In this document: piece by piece, positions 5,613-8,081 of the stretch | Numbering within the stretch: position 1 is the first letter of the stretch | How the letters are laid out: each line of letters opens with the position of its first letter | Source: an uncultured Rhodospirillales bacterium | GTDB lineage: Bacteria; Pseudomonadota; Alphaproteobacteria; Rhodospirillales; 2-02-FULL-58-16 | DNA length: 8,081 nucleotides | Assembly: GCA_913053795.1 (NCBI GenBank) | Contig: CAJXGZ010000102.1 | Span: 1 to 8,081 of the forward strand | Direction of reading: 5' to 3' | The notes under the pieces: model-generated | Seen by the model: only the letters and a program-made list of their open reading frames with translations | What the model was told of the DNA's origin: nothing | The model's database searches: none | Translations under genes and position numbers: made by a program

Positions 5613-7535
5613 ATGGTGCAAATCACTCTTCCGGACGGCAGCGTTCGCAAGTACGGCGGCCCGGTATCCGGCGCCGACGTCGCCGCCGACATCGGACCCG
5701 GCCTCGCCAAGGCGGCTTTGGCGGTGCGCGTGGACGGCGAATTGCGCGACCTTTCCCATGTGATGGCGGCGGACGCCGAGCTCGCCATCGTCACCGCCAA
5801 GGACGACGTCGCCCTGGATCTGCTGCGCCATTCCGCGGCGCATGTCATGGCGGAAGCGGTGAAGGAGCTCTACCCCGACGCCCAGGTGACCATCGGGCCG
5901 TCCATCGAGAACGGCTTTTATTACGACTTCGCCCTCAAGACGCCCTTCACGCCCGACGACTTGGAGAAGATTGAAAAGCGTATGCATGAAATCGTGGCGC
6001 GGCGCGAAGACATCGTGCGCGAAGTGTGGGAGCGCAACGGCGCCATCGCCTTCTTTAAAGACCAGGGCGAGCTCTATAAGGCCGAAATCATTGGCGGCCT
6101 GCCCGAGGGCGAAGAGGTGTCCCTTTATCGCCAGGGCGAATTCGTGGACCTCTGCCGGGGGCCGCATCTGCCCTCGACGGCGAAGCTGGGCAAGGCGTTT
6201 AAATTGATGAAATTGGCGGGCGCCTATTGGCGGGGCGATTCCCGCAACGCCATGTTGCAGCGCATCTATGGCGCCGCTTTCGCCGACCCCAAGCAGCTTA
6301 AAGCGCACCTGCATATGCTGGAGGAGGCGGAAAAGCGCGACCACCGCCGCCTGGGCCGCGAGATGGACCTGTTCCATATGCAGGACGTGGCCCCCGGCGC
6401 CGCCTTCTGGCACCCCAAGGGCTGGACGCTGTACCGCGCCGTCCAAGACTATATGCGGTGGCGGCTTGAGGCGTCGGGCTATGTGGAAGTCAACACGCCA
6501 ACCCTGGTGGACCGCTCCTTGTGGGAGGACTCAGGGCATTGGGAGAAATTCCGCGAATACATGTTCACCGCCGAATCCGAGGACAAGGTGCTGGCCATGA
6601 AGCCCATGAACTGCCCGTGCCACGTGCAGATTTTCAAGCAGGGCATAACCAGCTACCGCGACCTGCCGATCCGCATGGCGGAGTTCGGCTCCTGCCACCG
6701 CAATGAACCCTCGGGGGCGCTGCATGGGTTGATGCGGGCGCGCGCCTTCGTTCAGGACGACGCCCATATTTTCTGCACCGAGGACCAAGTAACCTCGGAA
6801 ACCAAGGATTTTTGCGAACTGCTGCTGGACATCTACAAGGACTTTGGCTTCGAGGACGTGACGGTGAAGTTCGCCGATAGGCCCGAGGTGCGCGCCGGCT
6901 CCGACGAAACCTGGGACAAGGCGGAGGAATCGTTGAAGCGCGCCACCGCCGAAACCGGGCTGGACGCCGCGCTCAACCCCGGCGAGGGCGCCTTCTACGG
7001 GCCCAAGCTGGAATTCGTCCTGCGCGACGCCATCGGGCGGGATTGGCAGTGCGGAACTCTTCAGGTGGACTTCGTGCTGCCCGAGCGCCTGGACGCCGCT
7101 TATGTGGGCGAGGACGGCGAAAAACACCGCCCGGTGATGCTGCACAGGGCCATTCTCGGCTCCTTCGAGCGCTTTATCGGCATCCTGATTGAGAACTACG
7201 CGGGAAGGCTGCCGCTGTGGATGGCGCCGACGCAGGCGGTGGTGGCGACCATCACCAACGTTGCCGACGACTACGCCAGAGAGGTCCATGCGGCGCTGGA
7301 GGCGGCGGGCTTGCGTAGTGAACTCGACGTGCGCAACGAAAAAATCAACTACAAAATCCGTGAGCACTCCCACGCCAAGACCCCGGCGATCCTGGTTGTC
7401 GGCGCCCGCGAGGCTAAAGAGGGAACCGTCGCCATGCGCCGGCTCGGCGGCAAGGACCAAGAAATTCTTGCGCTTAAAGAGGCAGTTGATAAACTCAAAA
7501 AGGAATCCGCCGGCCCGTTCGCCGGTAAACGTTGA
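5613..7535 (+). CDS. thrS: Threonyl-tRNA synthetase
   Basis: This cytoplasmic class II synthetase charges tRNA-Thr using ATP and edits mischarged serine. The 640-residue chain is full length. A TGS domain lies at about 1-62. The editing domain has HSAAH (H73, H77) and CRGPH (C181, H185). The catalytic core has motif 2 around FGSCHRNE with R363, and motif 3 around LHRAILGSFERF. The anticodon-binding domain runs from about 540 to the end. The zinc ligands fall at C334, H385 and H511, exactly the Escherichia coli numbering, when translation begins at the ATG at 5613. That is the main reason for choosing it over the ATG at 5598, which would add five residues and has AAGG abutting it. AGGGA at 5606-5610 and AAGGG at 5593-5597 are the candidate ribosome-binding sites. 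infC follows 20 bp after the stop, the thrS-infC order known in many bacteria. Nothing appears broken or unusual in the protein. Confidence 0.98.
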   Translation: MVQITLPDGSVRKYGGPVSGADVAADIGPGLAKAALAVRVDGELRDLSHVMAADAELAIVTAKDDVALDLLRHSAAHVMAEAVKELYPDAQVTIGPSIENGFYYDFALKTPFTPDDLEKIEKRMHEIVARREDIVREVWERNGAIAFFKDQGELYKAEIIGGLPEGEEVSLYRQGEFVDLCRGPHLPSTAKLGKAFKLMKLAGAYWRGDSRNAMLQRIYGAAFADPKQLKAHLHMLEEAEKRDHRRLGREMDLFHMQDVAPGAAFWHPKGWTLYRAVQDYMRWRLEASGYVEVNTPTLVDRSLWEDSGHWEKFREYMFTAESEDKVLAMKPMNCPCHVQIFKQGITSYRDLPIRMAEFGSCHRNEPSGALHGLMRARAFVQDDAHIFCTEDQVTSETKDFCELLLDIYKDFGFEDVTVKFADRPEVRAGSDETWDKAEESLKRATAETGLDAALNPGEGAFYGPKLEFVLRDAIGRDWQCGTLQVDFVLPERLDAAYVGEDGEKHRPVMLHRAILGSFERFIGILIENYAGRLPLWMAPTQAVVATITNVADDYAREVHAALEAAGLRSELDVRNEKINYKIREHSHAKTPAILVVGAREAKEGTVAMRRLGGKDQEILALKEAVDKLKKESAGPFAGKR

Positions 7536-7541
7536 CAAAAG

Positions 7542-7558
7542 AAGGAGATTGTTAAATA
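7542..7558 (+). promoter_or_regulatory. Shine-Dalgarno and ATA start codon of infC
   Basis: AAGGAG at 7542-7547 is followed after 8 nt by ATA at 7556-7558. An in-frame TAA at 7553-7555 directly precedes the ATA, so translation in this frame cannot begin further upstream. The next in-frame ATG is 34 codons later, inside the conserved N-domain. Confidence 0.8.
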
Positions 7559-8081
7559 GCGAGACCTCCAAATAACCAGCCGCCGGCTCCGAAAGGACCG
7601 CGCGTCAATGACGCCATCGAATCCCAAAATGTCCGTGTTGTCGGAGCCGATGGAGAAATGGTGGGCGTCATCGCCCTCGAAGAAGGAATTGAAATGGCTT
7701 ACCAGGCGGGGCTCGACTTGGTCGAGGTGTCGCCCAATTCCGATCCGCCGGTCTGTAAAGTCCTCGACTACGGAAAGTACAAGTACGAGGAACAGAAAAA
7801 ACGCAACGAGGCGCGCAAAAAACAAAAGGTTATCGGCGTCAAGGAAATCAAGATGCGCCCCGGCATCGACGTCCACGACTATGACGTCAAAATGCGAAAC
7901 GTCCGGCGCTTCATCGACGAGGGCGACAAGGTCAAGCTGACCATCCGCTTTAGGGGGCGCGAGATGACCCACCAGGAATTGGGAAGCAATCTCTTGAAGC
8001 GCATTCAGGACGATTTGGACGACGTCGCCAAGGTGGAGCAGTTCCCCAAGCTGGAAGGGCGCCAGATGATTATGGTGGTGG
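7556..8081 (+). CDS. infC: Translation initiation factor IF3 (last few residues beyond window)
   Basis: IF3 binds the 30S subunit, prevents premature 50S joining and checks the start codon and initiator tRNA. The 175 residues present read MARPPNNQPPAPKGPRVNDA at the start (initiator shown as Met). The N-domain has RVNDAI at 16-21 and VRVVGADGEMVGV. The family signature CKVLDYGKYKYEEQKK is at 67-82. A basic linker helix follows, then the C-domain with VKEIKMRPGIDVHDYDVK, VKLTIRFRGREMTH and LEGRQMIMVV. The usual length is about 180, so only a few residues are missing. The start codon is ATA, preceded by AAGGAG at good spacing. In E. coli infC begins with AUU and IF3 represses its own translation by rejecting non-standard starts; the same control is expected here (established for the family, inferred for this gene). 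It probably shares the thrS transcript and may also have its own promoter. Confidence 0.96.
   Translation, partial: MARPPNNQPPAPKGPRVNDAIESQNVRVVGADGEMVGVIALEEGIEMAYQAGLDLVEVSPNSDPPVCKVLDYGKYKYEEQKKRNEARKKQKVIGVKEIKMRPGIDVHDYDVKMRNVRRFIDEGDKVKLTIRFRGREMTHQELGSNLLKRIQDDLDDVAKVEQFPKLEGRQMIMVV

Noticed and set aside
5448..6446. 332-residue minus-strand open frame
   Set aside because: It is antisense to thrS and its promoter; the thrS reading has every catalytic and zinc residue.
6531..7571. 346-residue minus-strand open frame
   Set aside because: It is antisense to the thrS catalytic and anticodon-binding domains, with repetitive low-information composition typical of GC-rich shadows.
7349..7972. 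207-residue minus-strand open frame
   Set aside because: It is antisense to the end of thrS and to infC, both of which have unmistakable family motifs.

Overview
The window looks like chromosomal DNA from a GC-rich alphaproteobacterium, most likely Rhodospirillales-like. This assignment rests on codon bias, the style of the PAS-rich histidine kinase, and the thrS and infC sequences; it is an inference, because no ribosomal RNA is present. Gene order from left to right: a membrane sensor histidine kinase (minus, its C-terminus lost at the left edge), a 263-bp palindromic element, a periplasmic solute-binding protein (minus), a small very basic protein (plus), a two-gene HipA-like kinase/HIRAN module (minus), then threonyl-tRNA synthetase and translation initiation factor IF3 (plus, IF3 cut by the right edge).

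Region 1-3054 reads as one minus-strand operon. A sigma70-like promoter at 3026-3054 drives the binding protein, and the histidine kinase follows. The space between the two genes is almost wholly a palindromic element. It has 33-bp terminal inverted repeats enclosing two hairpin arms of exactly 94 nt each, so it can fold as a symmetric three-way junction. Its minus-strand reading frame is open throughout, and it is flanked on both sides by TTA, which is a TAA stop codon on the minus strand. Removing the element and one TTA leaves the binding-protein stop 2 nt from the kinase start, so it appears to have landed exactly in an operon junction.

Region 3055-3630 holds an AT-rich intergenic stretch with a tandem 10-bp repeat, a 69-residue Lys/Arg/Ala-rich protein, and two hairpins between convergent genes. 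Region 3631-5432 is a translationally coupled pair: a HipA-type kinase, then a protein joining a HipA N-terminal-subdomain-like segment to a HIRAN domain. The kinase gene is much more AT-rich than its surroundings and no HipB-like repressor is present, so this is probably an acquired, unusually organised HipA-related system. It is the strongest candidate for an undescribed functional module here.

Region 5433-8081 is core translation machinery. A good promoter (TTGACA-16-TACATT) precedes thrS, and infC follows 20 bp after its stop. infC has a strong Shine-Dalgarno sequence, and the only start that fits the protein is a non-canonical ATA codon, matching the AUN starts known for IF3 autoregulation.
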